Source: Armatimonas rosea (lineage in GTDB: Bacteria > Armatimonadota > Armatimonadia > Armatimonadales > Armatimonadaceae). From it: a stretch of 64,000 bases of DNA. Location: the NCBI RefSeq assembly GCF_014202505.1, contig NZ_JACHGW010000001.1, positions 372,001 through 436,000 on the forward strand, written 5' to 3'. The translations under genes and the position numbers were made by a program. The notes under the pieces were generated by a model. It saw nothing but the letters and a program-made list of their open reading frames with translations. It had not been told where the DNA came from and did not search any database. Shown here piece after piece: positions 40,415 to 49,600 of this stretch (positions within the stretch are counted from its first letter, which is position 1; the number at the start of each line of letters is the position of its first letter).

Positions 40415-41838
40415 AGCTCTTTCTTCTTGCCGCACTCGCCGCGGTGACACTGGTGTCCGGTGCCCGGGCGCAGGAGGCGATTCCCTATAAAGAGGCCGAC
40501 GGCAAGCAACTGGTGCTTCAGGTCTTCAAGCCGACCGGCTGGAAGGCGAGCGACAAGCGCCCGGGCTTTGTCTTTTTTCACGGCGGGGGCTGGACCGGTG
40601 GGACCCCCACGGTGCTCTACCCACAGGCAAAGGCGCTGGCGGCACGCGGGATGGTGGCGATCAGCGCCCAGTACCGCCTCGCGGAGAAGGGGAAAGCGCC
40701 TGAGACCTCGGTGAGCGATGCGCGCTCGGCGATGCGCTGGGTGCGGAGCCATGCGGGCGAGCTGGGAATAGACCCCAAGCGCCTCGGGGCGGGCGGTGGC
40801 TCGGCCGGGGGGCACTTGGCGGCGCACTGTGGGACGATCAAGGCCCTCGACGATCCCAAGGACGATAAGGCTGTCTCCTGTCGGCCGGATGCGCTGGTGC
40901 TCTTCAACCCGGTCTACGACAACGGTCCCGGCGGCTACGGCAACGAGCGGATCGGGGAGCGCTTTAAGGAGTTCTCGCCGCTCCACAACCTGGATAAAAC
41001 GTCTCCGCCGACGCTTGTCTTCTTTGGTGATAGGGATAACCTCGTCCCTGTTAAGACCGCCGAGGCGTTTCGCGATGCCCAGCGCGCTGCCGGGGTCAAG
41101 TCCGAGCTGATGGTCTACCCAGGGCAAGGGCACGGGTTCTTCAACAAGGAGCCGTATCTCGGCAAGACGATCGCGGAGATGGAGGGCTTCCTAGAGGGTC
41201 TCGGCTGGCTGAAAAAGCAACCCAAGCCCGACCCCGCTCTGCGCCCGATCGCCGAGACACCGGGCCTGCCACGGGTGCTCCTGATCGGCGACTCGATCTC
41301 CATGGGCTACACGCTCCCCGTGCGCAAGCTCCTTGAGGGCAAGGCCAATGTGATCCACCCCCCGGTGAACTGCTCCCACAGTGGCTTCGGGGTGCGCGAG
41401 CTGGACAAGTGGCTGGGAGACAAGCCGTGGGATGTCATTCATGTCAACTTTGGCCTGCATGACCTGAAGTTTGTGGACGAGAAGGGGACGATGGTCGCGG
41501 TGGAAAAGGGCAAGCAGCTCGCCTCCCTCGCCGACTACGAAGCCAACCTACGCACGCTGGTGGCACGGCTCAAGAAGACCGGAGCCAAGCTGATCTGGGC
41601 CACCACGACACCCGTCCCCGAAGGCACCACCGGCCGGATCGCCGGCAGCGAGCGCGCCTACAACGAGGTTGTTGTCAAGGTCATGGCCGAGAACCAGATC
41701 CCCATCGACGACCTCCACGCCGCTGTCGCCGGGAGCCTGGCGACCCTGCAGCAGCCCCGCAATGTCCACTTCACCCCCGCCGGCTACGAGGCACTTGCCC
41801 AGGCTGTGGTGAAGCAAGTCACGGCTAACTTACGCTAA
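40411..41838 (+). CDS. secreted esterase-SGNH hydrolase fusion
   Basis: The 475-residue product has a signal peptide (MKLFLLAALAAVTLVSGARAQ) and two hydrolase domains. The first is an alpha/beta-hydrolase of the BD-FAE/lipase type: oxyanion HGGG (57-60), nucleophile Ser131 in GGGSAGGHL, and GHGFF with His241. The second is an SGNH/GDSL domain: GDSIS (Ser295), block III-like NFGLHDLK and block V HFTPAGYEAL. It should remove acyl groups from polysaccharides in the periplasm or outside. Two unrelated esterases in one chain beside a sulfatase suggest work on a decorated glycan. Confidence 0.9.
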   Translation: MKLFLLAALAAVTLVSGARAQEAIPYKEADGKQLVLQVFKPTGWKASDKRPGFVFFHGGGWTGGTPTVLYPQAKALAARGMVAISAQYRLAEKGKAPETSVSDARSAMRWVRSHAGELGIDPKRLGAGGGSAGGHLAAHCGTIKALDDPKDDKAVSCRPDALVLFNPVYDNGPGGYGNERIGERFKEFSPLHNLDKTSPPTLVFFGDRDNLVPVKTAEAFRDAQRAAGVKSELMVYPGQGHGFFNKEPYLGKTIAEMEGFLEGLGWLKKQPKPDPALRPIAETPGLPRVLLIGDSISMGYTLPVRKLLEGKANVIHPPVNCSHSGFGVRELDKWLGDKPWDVIHVNFGLHDLKFVDEKGTMVAVEKGKQLASLADYEANLRTLVARLKKTGAKLIWATTTPVPEGTTGRIAGSERAYNEVVVKVMAENQIPIDDLHAAVAGSLATLQQPRNVHFTPAGYEALAQAVVKQVTANLR

Positions 41839-42049
41839 ATAGCACCGATCACTATCAAGATAGGCTTTGTCTTATATGGATAATCGTGGTTTTTGTGTAG
41901 AGTGGAAATTTGCACATGACGAATAGGTAAGTAAATCGTCACAAGATGTTATGATGTCACGTCTGTAAACCTGGCGAGCGGAAGTTGTTTAGTGCATTCC
42001 TAGCAACAAAGAGCGCAGTTGAATTAAAGCTAAGAAAGTTCTGTTGAAA
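41839..42049. other. AT-richer intergenic spacer
   Basis: About 210 bases of lower GC than the genes around it. I see no open frame, palindromic element or convincing promoter pair in it; a TTATGATG at about 41948 and AT-rich stretches would allow a promoter for the following secreted-protein genes. Confidence 0.4.
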
Positions 42050-43036
42050 ATGAAGCGAATGTTATCTCTTGTAGCGGCCTGTCTTCTCGGAGGAGGGCTT
42101 GGCTCTCACACGATGGCACAAGGCCCAATCATCCCCCCTGATGTCGCACGAGGAATTCTCCGTGAGAGCCTGCGTATTGGGTTCCTCAGTGCGGAGGGGC
42201 CGCGAAACTACGCTCTACGCTCCATGAATTTTGATGGCACGGCGACGACTGACCTCTGGGGGACACGGCTTCCTCTGAGCAACGAGAGCTATGCGGGGGT
42301 GGACTTTACCTTTACGCCCGATGGTCAGACTGTGGTCTACTCTGCTGTCGATGGCACCTATGTTCAGGCGCGTGGCCGGGCGCGCACCAAGATCATGACC
42401 ACCGTTGTTGGGGGAATTCAGGTCTCCCCGGATGCTCGGAAGCTGGTCTACACGCGCAAGGTAGGCACCAGCGAGACGGATATCTACGTCTGCAATATCG
42501 ACGGAACCGGGGAGCGGCAGCTCACAAATGCCCGAGGAGCCGAGGCATGGCCCGCTTGGTCCCCCGACGGACGCAAGATTCTCTATGCACAAGGTGCGGG
42601 GGTAGGTGAGATACAGAAGCTCATGGTCATGGAGGCCGATGGGAGCAGCCAGCACGCCATCACCCGGGGAAGCTTCACGGCACCCGATGAGATCAAGTTC
42701 AATATGGGCAAGTGGTCCCCCGATGGCACGAAGCTCGTCGCTGTTGGCTATACGGCAGGCCGGTGGCAGATCTACACCCTCAACGCGGATGGGACATCCC
42801 CTCGACAGCTCACCACCGATCCCCTCATGCACTCCACGCCAAGCTGGTCCTCCGATGGACGAAAGATCCTGTTTTCTGGGCCAACAAGCGCCGCTAGCAC
42901 CGCAAAATGGGACATCTTTGTGATGGATGCCGATGGGGCGCACCTGACCAACCTGACCAACACCCCGGATATTTCGGAAACAAGTCCTAAGTGGCAAGAA
43001 CCTTATAGCCTACCACGACTGCGCCTGGGACTTTAG
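42050..43036 (+). CDS. secreted TolB/PD40-type beta-propeller protein
   Basis: From ATG 42050 (a TTG at 42044 is in frame) the product is about 328 residues with a signal peptide (LSLVAACLLGGGLGSHTMAQ). PD40 units recur: GVDFTFTPDGQTVVYSAVDG, GIQVSPDARKLVYTRK, DIYVCNIDGTGERQLTN, PAWSPDGRKILYAQG, KWSPDGTKLVAVGY, SWSSDGRKILFSGP and MDADGAHLTNLTN. Such propellers bind proteins or peptides in the periplasm. The gene two positions downstream is a paralogue. Confidence 0.88.
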   Translation: MKRMLSLVAACLLGGGLGSHTMAQGPIIPPDVARGILRESLRIGFLSAEGPRNYALRSMNFDGTATTDLWGTRLPLSNESYAGVDFTFTPDGQTVVYSAVDGTYVQARGRARTKIMTTVVGGIQVSPDARKLVYTRKVGTSETDIYVCNIDGTGERQLTNARGAEAWPAWSPDGRKILYAQGAGVGEIQKLMVMEADGSSQHAITRGSFTAPDEIKFNMGKWSPDGTKLVAVGYTAGRWQIYTLNADGTSPRQLTTDPLMHSTPSWSSDGRKILFSGPTSAASTAKWDIFVMDADGAHLTNLTNTPDISETSPKWQEPYSLPRLRLGL

Positions 43037-43050
43037 AGAGGTTGTTCCCT

Positions 43051-44205
43051 ATGAAAAACCAGTGGACTGTAGCTTCTTTAGGAATAGGGCTAGCACTTGC
43101 CGCTCCGACGCTTGCGCAGCAGAAGATCGTGGGGCGCGTTGGCGCTCCACTCACCCTCGGGGATTCCAAGGTGACGATCCGCAATATCCGCAACCAAGCG
43201 GGGACACCCCAGCAGCAGCCTCCTCAGGGCTACCACTACATCGCCTTTGAAATGCGGATGGAGGCGGGAGCGGGCACGAAGGTGACACGCGCCCCCAAGG
43301 GCTTTGAGGGCGTGACGGTCTACAAAGCCGTCACGACAAGAGCACCCGAGCCGGGCGTCATCTCGCAGCGGCAGCCCGCTCCGGTGCTCCGTGGCAATGC
43401 TCCCAGCACGCCGGGCGTGGCGAGCGGCCCGACAACCATCACTCGAACCACAACCACCGCTCCGGGGCCGGGCATGATCTCGCGGCCCGAGCCCCGCCCG
43501 ACTCTGCGTGGCAACGCGCCTGTCACTCCCGGAGTGGTGGCGCAAGGCTCGGGTGGGAAATCGTCGCCCGACACTCTCGCGATGCTAGCCGACCCGGTGC
43601 GGGTCTTGGGGGCGAGCGAGGCGCGGGTGATGTCCAAGAAAGGGCTCGCACCGGGCGAGGCGTTCACCTGGACCGTCGTTGCCCTCGTGCCCAACACCGA
43701 GGACCGCGCGGCGTGGCTTGGCTTTATTCTCCTGCAGCCGCAGGGCCGTGCGCCGCAGAAGCTCAACTACGAGATCGACCTGGGGACACTCCCGCCCTAC
43801 ACCGCGCCCGCCGAGGTGAGTGTTGCCGTGGGGGAGTTGGGGACGCTCTTTGGCTACCAAGTGAAGGTCACCGGAGCTGCCACGGGGACGCCCAAGGCCA
43901 ACCCGCTTCGCTCCACCAGCCCAGACACGGTCGCGGTGATTGTCTCCGTGGAGCACACCAACCCGCTGCCCGAGGCCATTGCCCACGGCGCTCATAGTGT
44001 CGTGCTGGAGGATCGTGCGGGGACTGTCTACAGCGCGGATCTCTTTGCCGGACGGCTGCCGTCGCAGACCCGCCCCGGTAAGACCACCAAGGCCGCCTTG
44101 ACCTTTCTCGTGCCCGCCGCCAAGCTTGGGGAGCTGAAGGCACGCTTCAATCCCGCAATCGGCTATGGAAATGTGGTCGTGCCCCTCACAGGACTACAGC
44201 TTTAA
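43051..44205 (+). CDS. secreted protein of unknown function with Pro-rich internal duplication
   Basis: From ATG 43051 (GAGAGG 8 bases ahead) the product is 384 residues: signal (VASLGIGLALAAPTLAQQ), a beta-rich domain (TLGDSKVTIRNIRNQ, GYHYIAFEMRMEAG), a Pro/Thr linker in which A-P-x-P-G-[VM]-I-S and LRGNAP-x-TPGV occur twice (about residues 103-165), and a second beta-rich region to the end. The layout is like DUF4352-type extracellular proteins, but I do not assign it. It lies between two paralogous propellers, likely in one operon. Confidence 0.75.
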   Translation: MKNQWTVASLGIGLALAAPTLAQQKIVGRVGAPLTLGDSKVTIRNIRNQAGTPQQQPPQGYHYIAFEMRMEAGAGTKVTRAPKGFEGVTVYKAVTTRAPEPGVISQRQPAPVLRGNAPSTPGVASGPTTITRTTTTAPGPGMISRPEPRPTLRGNAPVTPGVVAQGSGGKSSPDTLAMLADPVRVLGASEARVMSKKGLAPGEAFTWTVVALVPNTEDRAAWLGFILLQPQGRAPQKLNYEIDLGTLPPYTAPAEVSVAVGELGTLFGYQVKVTGAATGTPKANPLRSTSPDTVAVIVSVEHTNPLPEAIAHGAHSVVLEDRAGTVYSADLFAGRLPSQTRPGKTTKAALTFLVPAAKLGELKARFNPAIGYGNVVVPLTGLQL

Positions 44206-44208
44206 ACA

Positions 44209-45147
44209 ATGAAAAAATACTATCTACTAACTGCCATCACGCTTCTTGGAGGCACCTTCCTCTTCCCCGCAAAGGCCCGAACACCGCAGATTGGGAAGCC
44301 TAGAATCCCGCTTCTCACCGATACGTCCTATGTTGCCTACATCCGATTAGACTCGGTGGAGCCGCGCATTGGTGCCATCAAAACCGATCGTAGTGAGGAG
44401 CGGGATCTGTGGGGGAAGCGCACCAACATCGGAAGTACTCGCTATGGGCTCACCTTCACGTCCGAGGGACGAACGGTCTTTTATTCCAATACCACCGGTA
44501 TCTACCGCCTCGATCGTGATGGGGCTCCCCGTCGGATCTTGGATTTTACTGCCTCACAGCTCCAGCTATCTCCCGATGGCCGAAGCCTCCTGGGTATAAA
44601 AGCACGGGCCACTTCAGAAACCACCGAGATATTCACCGCTGCTGTGGATGGAACCCGTGTAACTATTCTGACGCCCCCCGGGGAGTTTGAGACTGCTCCT
44701 TGTTGGTCGCCCGATGGCACTCAGGTTCTTTATGTTAAGCGAGGACATATTTGGCTTAGAAAAGCAAGTGGGGCTACTCTAAGGGAAATTCAGACTCCCG
44801 ATGCTCCCATAGGGGTTCGTGATACCTTCTTTGGAGTTCGTTGGTCGCCTAATGGAAGATCTATTGTTGCAGGATGTATTGCCGGAAGTGGAAGCTACGA
44901 AACAAGGATTTGTGTGTTTAATCCTGATGGGACAGGGTTTCGTATCTTGCCAACGGGATTAAAATACCACTCTGGCATGCACTGGTCGCCGGATAATCGT
45001 AAGATTGTTTTTTGTGGTGGTGATTCAACCGACGGCAGTACGAAGTATGATATTTTTATGATGAATGCTGATGGCAGTGGGCTGGTGAACCTGACCCAGT
45101 CTCCGACCGTCTCGGAGGTGGAACCACGGTGGCTCGCAACCTGGTAG
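44209..45147 (+). CDS. secreted PD40-type beta-propeller protein (paralogue)
   Basis: The 312-residue product has a signal peptide (MKKYYLLTAITLLGGTFLFPAKA) and PD40 units: QLQLSPDGRSLLGIK, EIFTAAVDGTRVTIL, PCWSPDGTQVLYVKRG, VRWSPNGRSIVAGC, HWSPDNRKIVFCGGDS and MMNADGSGLVNLTQSP. Sequence order and the ERDLWGKRTNIGSTRYGLTFT segment parallel DLWGTRLPLSNESYAGVDFT in the gene at 42050, so the two arose by duplication. The second half has noticeably lower GC than the rest of the cluster. Confidence 0.87.
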   Translation: MKKYYLLTAITLLGGTFLFPAKARTPQIGKPRIPLLTDTSYVAYIRLDSVEPRIGAIKTDRSEERDLWGKRTNIGSTRYGLTFTSEGRTVFYSNTTGIYRLDRDGAPRRILDFTASQLQLSPDGRSLLGIKARATSETTEIFTAAVDGTRVTILTPPGEFETAPCWSPDGTQVLYVKRGHIWLRKASGATLREIQTPDAPIGVRDTFFGVRWSPNGRSIVAGCIAGSGSYETRICVFNPDGTGFRILPTGLKYHSGMHWSPDNRKIVFCGGDSTDGSTKYDIFMMNADGSGLVNLTQSPTVSEVEPRWLATW

Positions 45148-45191
45148 TTGCCAGAGCACCCGCCCGGCACAGTAGCGCAGTTCAGGTTTGG

Positions 45192-45197
45192 TATACT
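45192..45197 (+). promoter_or_regulatory. -10 element TATACT of the fused permease gene
   Basis: TATACT and GAGCC precede the GTG at 45203. No TTGACA-like element was found 16-18 bases upstream. Confidence 0.6.
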
Positions 45198-45202
45198 GAG
45201 CC

Positions 45203-47146
45203 GTGCCCAACACCGACACTGTAACGACGCCTGCCTCGCCTAAGAAGGCCCTCACCGACCGCGCGGTCGCGAACCTCTTTCTCCTGCCCACGATCCTACT
45301 GCTCGTGGCGATGAATATCTTCCCGCTCTTCTGGTCGCTGGGGCTGAGCTTTACCAAGTTCAAGGCCAACGCCAACAAGCCCGCGGAGTGGATCGCCAAC
45401 GCCAACTACGTGGAGATGATGAGCCGCGAGCAGGTCTGGCACTCCTTTACCACCACCGCCGCCTTTGTGCTCCTGGCGGTCGGGCTCCAGCTGGCCGTCG
45501 GCTTTGGCCTGGCGATCCTGCTCAACCGTAGCTTCAAGCTCAAGGGGATTGTCACGACCTTCTTCCTGCTTCCCATGATGCTGAGCTCCGTGGTGGTGGG
45601 GCTGTTCTGGCGCTTCCTGCTCGACACCAACTTTGGGATGATCAACTGGCTCCTGGGCTCCGTGGGGCTGATGGACCCCAAGAACCCGATCAACTGGACC
45701 GACAAAGACCACGCGCTCTGGTCGGTGGTGATCGCCGATACCTGGCAGTGGGCCCCCTTTGTGATGCTCATCGCGCTGGCGGGGCTCGCCAGTGTTCCCA
45801 AGACCCTCTACGAAGCGGCGAGTGTGGACCGGGCGAGCGAGTGGTTCCGCTTCCGGTTTATCACCATGCCCTTCATCACGCCGCTGCTGCTGATCGCGCT
45901 GCTCTTTCGGACACTCGATAGCTTCAAGATGTTCGACCTGGCGTGGATCATGACCGAGCGCGGCGCGACGGTCGAGACGGTCTCGATCCAGGTCTTCCGC
46001 GAGGCGCTACGCAACTGGAACACGGGCAAGGCCTGCGCGCTAGCCTATATCGTCCTGCTGGTGATTATCGGGCTGACCAACCTCTACCTAATGATGATGG
46101 CCCGGGTGCGCGGCGAGGCCAAGCTCGATGCCGCCCCGCTCTTTGCGCCGGAGACTCCCTGGCTCGTGGGGATTCAGAAGGCCGCCACCCCGACCCTGGG
46201 GATTCTCTTGCTCTGGGGAGTCTTCAAGGCCGGCGGGCCGCTCTTTGTGCTGGGGCTTGCCGTCCTGGGAGGGCTGATCGCCGCGACGTTCTCTATCCCA
46301 CAGAAGGTCCGCTCCGTTCTGGCGACCATTGGGATCGCGGTGGCGCTCTTTGTCTATCTCTTTCCTCTAGGCTGGATGATCGCGACCTCGCTGAAGCAGT
46401 ACACCGATGTCAATGCCATGCCCCCCAAGTTCGCGTTTACCCCGACTGGTGCCAACTACGCGGCGATCTTTAGCAGTGTCGATGGCAAGAAGTTTTTAGG
46501 GCAGATGGGCAATAGCCTCCTGGTGAGCGTTGTCTCCACCCTGATCGCGGTCTTCATGGGCACCCTGGCGGCCTACACCTTCTCCCGCTTCAAGATCAAG
46601 GCCAAGGGCGATGCGCTCTTCTTTATCCTCTCGACCCGCATGCTCCCGCCCGTTGTCGTTCTGGTGCCGGTCTATCTCATGTACCAGCTGATCGAGCAGA
46701 AGACCGGCATCAAGCTACTCAACACACTCTTTGGCCTAGGGCTGCTCTACACGACAGTCGGGGTTGCCTTTGCGACCTGGCTGATGAAGGGCTTCACCGA
46801 CGATGTCCCGCCCGAGTACGAGGAGGCGGCGCTGCTGGACCGCTACTCGCGCCTGCGAGCGATGCAGAAGACTGTCCTGCCGCTCGTGATTCCCGGTATG
46901 GCGACCACCGCGGTCTTTGTCTTTCTCAACGCCTGGAACGAGTACGCCTTTGGCTACTTCCTCTCCGGCCTGGAGCCCCTCACCGCCCCGCCCTCGATCA
47001 CGGCGGTGATTGGCGGCGGCTCGATTCCCTGGAACGAGGTGGCCGCCCGCGCGATGGTCTTCCTGCTACCCGCTGCGGTCTTTACCTTCCTGATGCGCAA
47101 CCACCTGCTACGCGGCATGACCTTCGGCGCGATCAAGGGAAGATAA
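45203..47146 (+). CDS. single-chain MalF-MalG type sugar ABC transporter permease
   Basis: The 647-residue product joins two binding-protein-dependent permeases. Residues about 1-300 are MalF/UgpA-like with the EAA loop EAASVDRASEWFRFRFITMP; residues about 375-647 are MalG/UgpE-like with EEAALLDRYSRLRAMQKTVLP. Between them two or three extra hydrophobic segments (TPTLGILLLWGVFKAGG, LFVLGLAVLGGLIAATFSI) may keep the topology correct. The transporter would import an oligosaccharide. Usually MalF and MalG are separate; no ATPase or binding protein is nearby. Start is GTG, leaderless-type. trpA follows after one base. Confidence 0.9.
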   Translation: MPNTDTVTTPASPKKALTDRAVANLFLLPTILLLVAMNIFPLFWSLGLSFTKFKANANKPAEWIANANYVEMMSREQVWHSFTTTAAFVLLAVGLQLAVGFGLAILLNRSFKLKGIVTTFFLLPMMLSSVVVGLFWRFLLDTNFGMINWLLGSVGLMDPKNPINWTDKDHALWSVVIADTWQWAPFVMLIALAGLASVPKTLYEAASVDRASEWFRFRFITMPFITPLLLIALLFRTLDSFKMFDLAWIMTERGATVETVSIQVFREALRNWNTGKACALAYIVLLVIIGLTNLYLMMMARVRGEAKLDAAPLFAPETPWLVGIQKAATPTLGILLLWGVFKAGGPLFVLGLAVLGGLIAATFSIPQKVRSVLATIGIAVALFVYLFPLGWMIATSLKQYTDVNAMPPKFAFTPTGANYAAIFSSVDGKKFLGQMGNSLLVSVVSTLIAVFMGTLAAYTFSRFKIKAKGDALFFILSTRMLPPVVVLVPVYLMYQLIEQKTGIKLLNTLFGLGLLYTTVGVAFATWLMKGFTDDVPPEYEEAALLDRYSRLRAMQKTVLPLVIPGMATTAVFVFLNAWNEYAFGYFLSGLEPLTAPPSITAVIGGGSIPWNEVAARAMVFLLPAAVFTFLMRNHLLRGMTFGAIKGR

Positions 47147-47147
47147 G

Positions 47148-47948
47148 ATGAACCGACTGGACACACGTTTTGCGGCGCTGAAGGCACAGGGCGAGAGGGC
47201 GCTGGTGGTCTTTGTGACCGCGGGAGACCCCTACCCGGAGCGCACGGTCGATGTCCTCTGCGCGCTGGCGGAGGCGGGAGCCGATGTGATCGAGCTAGGA
47301 GTCCCCTTCTCCGATCCCCTCGCCGATGGCCCGACCATCCAAGCGGCGAGCTTTCGGGCGCTCCAAGGCGGGATGAACCCGCCCAAGGTGCTGGCTGCCG
47401 TGCGCGAGGCGCGTGCCCGTGGGGTGAGTGTCCCTATCGTGCTGATGGGAGCCTACAACCCGGTGCTCCAGTACGGCCCCGAAAAGTTCGCCCAGGACGC
47501 CGTGGCGGCAGGAGTCGATGGCGCGATTGTCACCGATGTCATCCCCGAGGAGGCCGATACCTGGAAGCCGATCGCGGATGCGGCGGGCCTCGCGACCATT
47601 TTCTTACTGGCCCCGACCTCGACCACGGAGCGGATGGAAGCGGTCGGAAAGCTGGCGGCGGGCTTTATCTACTGTGTCTCCATGACGGGAATCACCGGCA
47701 CCAAAGAAGTGGTCCCGAGCGAGCTGCCCAGCCTGGTCGCGGCGATTCGCCAGCACGCCGGCACCACCCCGGTCTGTGTGGGCTTTGGGATCAAGACCCC
47801 CGAGCAGGTCAAGGCCATCTGTGCCTTCGCCGACGGTGCCGTGGTCGGGAGCTCGCTGGTCACCCTGCTGCACGAAACCCGCGAAAACCCCGAGGCGCTG
47901 GATGTCGTGAAGGCGTATGTGGCGTCGCTGAAAGAGGCAACGCGCTAG
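47148..47948 (+). CDS. trpA: tryptophan synthase alpha subunit
   Basis: TrpA cleaves indole-3-glycerol phosphate to indole and glyceraldehyde 3-phosphate. The 266-residue product has FVTAGDPYPERT, the catalytic Glu in IELGVPFSDPLADGPTIQ, Asp in GAIVTDVIPEEA, and the phosphate loop VCVGFGIKTPEQV with GAVVGSSLV. trpB is not adjacent; instead the gene starts one base after the sugar permease stop and probably shares its transcript, an odd context for a Trp pathway gene. No Trp leader is visible upstream. Confidence 0.95.
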   Translation: MNRLDTRFAALKAQGERALVVFVTAGDPYPERTVDVLCALAEAGADVIELGVPFSDPLADGPTIQAASFRALQGGMNPPKVLAAVREARARGVSVPIVLMGAYNPVLQYGPEKFAQDAVAAGVDGAIVTDVIPEEADTWKPIADAAGLATIFLLAPTSTTERMEAVGKLAAGFIYCVSMTGITGTKEVVPSELPSLVAAIRQHAGTTPVCVGFGIKTPEQVKAICAFADGAVVGSSLVTLLHETRENPEALDVVKAYVASLKEATR

Positions 47949-47959
47949 CTCGGACATGA

Positions 47960-48054
47960 GCCCGGACAACGAGTGTCCGGGCTTGAGAGGGCGACGGCTG
48001 CCTTCGCAGCCAACCGAATCTACTGCGTCCGCAGGTGCCCGTCGCCCTCTCAAG
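47960..48054. repeat. palindromic element downstream of trpA
   Basis: A 9-bp hairpin GCCCGGACA/TGTCCGGGC (47960-47982) is followed by a 16-bp inverted repeat CTTGAGAGGGCGACGG (47982-47997) and its complement (48039-48054). No T-run follows, so it is not a standard terminator. Further GC-rich inverted bits run to about 48110. Confidence 0.82.
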
Positions 48055-48144
48055 CCGAGACCCTTGTGGTTACGGCTGGTTCCGGCAACTCGTTCCGCGG
48101 GCTCTCGTGGTTCCGGTTTTTGCATTCTCGTGTACAATGGCCCC

Positions 48145-49419
48145 ATGAACCGACGACAGTTTCTGGGAGCCGCCGCCGCGCCGCTCTTTCTGCCTAGCTC
48201 TGTGCTGGGACGTGCAGGCTTCACCGCGCCCGCGGATCGTATCACCGTGGGCGTGATCGGCTGTGGGAAGATGGCCAACGACTTCCACCTGCCCACACTG
48301 CTCGACTTCGACGATGTACAGATTCTGGCGGTCTGCGATGTGGACACGACCCGGCGGGAGCGTGCCAAGAAGCGGGTGGAGACCCACTACGAGGGCGAGG
48401 GCCGCGCGACCAAGACCTGCGCCGCCTACAACGATTTCCGCGAGGTGCTCGCCCGCAAGGATATCGATGCCGTCGTGATTGTCACCCCCGAGCACTGGCA
48501 TGCGATCCCGATTATCGAGGCGTGTAAGGCCGGCAAAGATGTCTACTGCGAGAAGCCGCTGACCCTCACCCTCGCCGAGTCCAAGCGCTGCATCGAGGCG
48601 GTGCGCAAGTACAAGCGGGTCTTGCAGACCGGGAGCCAGCAGCGCTCGAATGTCTTTGGGCGCTTCCGCGAGGGCTGCGAGTTTGTGCGGAGCGGGCGGC
48701 TGGGCAAGATCAAGTCCGTGACGGTAGGTGTCGCGGCACCGAGTGTCTGGTGCGACCTGAAAGAAGAGATGCCCGAGCCCGGCCTAGACTGGGACCTCTG
48801 GCTCGGGCCGGCTCCGATGCGGCCCTACAGCTCCGTGCTCTCCCCCCGCGGCCAGCACAACCACTTCCCCGCCTGGCGCAACTACCGCGAGTACTCCGGC
48901 GGCGGCCACGCCGACATGGGGGCGCACCACTACGATATCGCGCAGTGGGCACTGGGCAAGGACGACACCGACCCTGTGGAGATCGTCCCCCCCGACGATC
49001 CCATGGCGACTTTTGGGGCGAAGCTGATCTATGCCGATGGGATCGAGGTGACCCACGGCGGCCCGAGCGGCTGCTTCTTCACCGGCACCAACGGCACCCT
49101 GCACCTGGACCGTGGCGTGCTAAAAAGCGACCCGCCCGAGCTGGCCAAGACCCCGCTCAGTGAGAAAGAGACCCACTTGTTTGTCTCGCCGGGCCACCAC
49201 CGCAACTGGATCGACTGCATCAAGAGCCGCCAGAAGCCCCTCTGTGATGTGGAGATCGGCTGTCGCTCCGTGGCGCTGGTGCAGCTGGCCAACCTTGCCT
49301 ACTGGCACCGCCGCCGCCTGAAGTGGGACCCCGTCAAGTGGGAGTTTATCGGCGATAAAGAGGCCAACAAGTGGCTCGACCGCGAGCGCCGCTCCAAGTG
49401 GTCCCTGCCAAAGGTGTGA
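48145..49419 (+). CDS. Gfo/Idh/MocA oxidoreductase with Tat-like signal
   Basis: Start ATG 48145 (MNRRQFLGAAAAPLFLPSSVLG) gives 424 residues; the open frame upstream is palindrome. An RRQFLG twin-arginine signal predicts export with bound NADP. The Rossmann motif TVGVIGCGKMAND, VTPEHWHAIPIIEACKAGKDVYCEKPLTLT (EKP motif), and GGGHADMGAHHYDIAQWAL with the Asp/His pair place it with the secreted glycoside-hydrolase-like branch (GH109-type relatives). TACAAT lies 6 bases before ATG (48133-48138). Confidence 0.92.
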   Translation: MNRRQFLGAAAAPLFLPSSVLGRAGFTAPADRITVGVIGCGKMANDFHLPTLLDFDDVQILAVCDVDTTRRERAKKRVETHYEGEGRATKTCAAYNDFREVLARKDIDAVVIVTPEHWHAIPIIEACKAGKDVYCEKPLTLTLAESKRCIEAVRKYKRVLQTGSQQRSNVFGRFREGCEFVRSGRLGKIKSVTVGVAAPSVWCDLKEEMPEPGLDWDLWLGPAPMRPYSSVLSPRGQHNHFPAWRNYREYSGGGHADMGAHHYDIAQWALGKDDTDPVEIVPPDDPMATFGAKLIYADGIEVTHGGPSGCFFTGTNGTLHLDRGVLKSDPPELAKTPLSEKETHLFVSPGHHRNWIDCIKSRQKPLCDVEIGCRSVALVQLANLAYWHRRRLKWDPVKWEFIGDKEANKWLDRERRSKWSLPKV

Positions 49420-49422
49420 CAT

Positions 49423-49589
49423 TTTGGCATCCCGGCTCGCTTAGGCTCGCCACCCTTCGCCACACCCAAAGGGTACCCGCCTCGTTCCGAGGGGCAAAGG
49501 GTTTAGGGTACGCTTTATTAACCCTTCGCCCCAACGAAGTTGGGTTTCAGGCGAAGGGTGACCGAGTGGTGCGAGGTCGGGATGCCAAA
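49423..49589. repeat. palindromic element between Gfo/Idh and BNR_4 genes
   Basis: TTTGGCATCCCG (49423-49434) and its complement (49578-49589) form the ends. Inner arms CACCCTTCGCC and GGCGAAGGGTG and a core with CGCCTCGTTCCGAGGGGC and CCCCAACGAAGTTGGG follow. It begins four bases after the oxidoreductase stop and ends just ahead of the next gene. Confidence 0.9.
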
Positions 49590-49600
49590 CAACGAAAATC

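Noticed and set aside
47974-48054. Hairpin after trpA considered as an intrinsic terminator
   Set aside because: No T-run follows the stem, and its structure fits the palindromic-element class.
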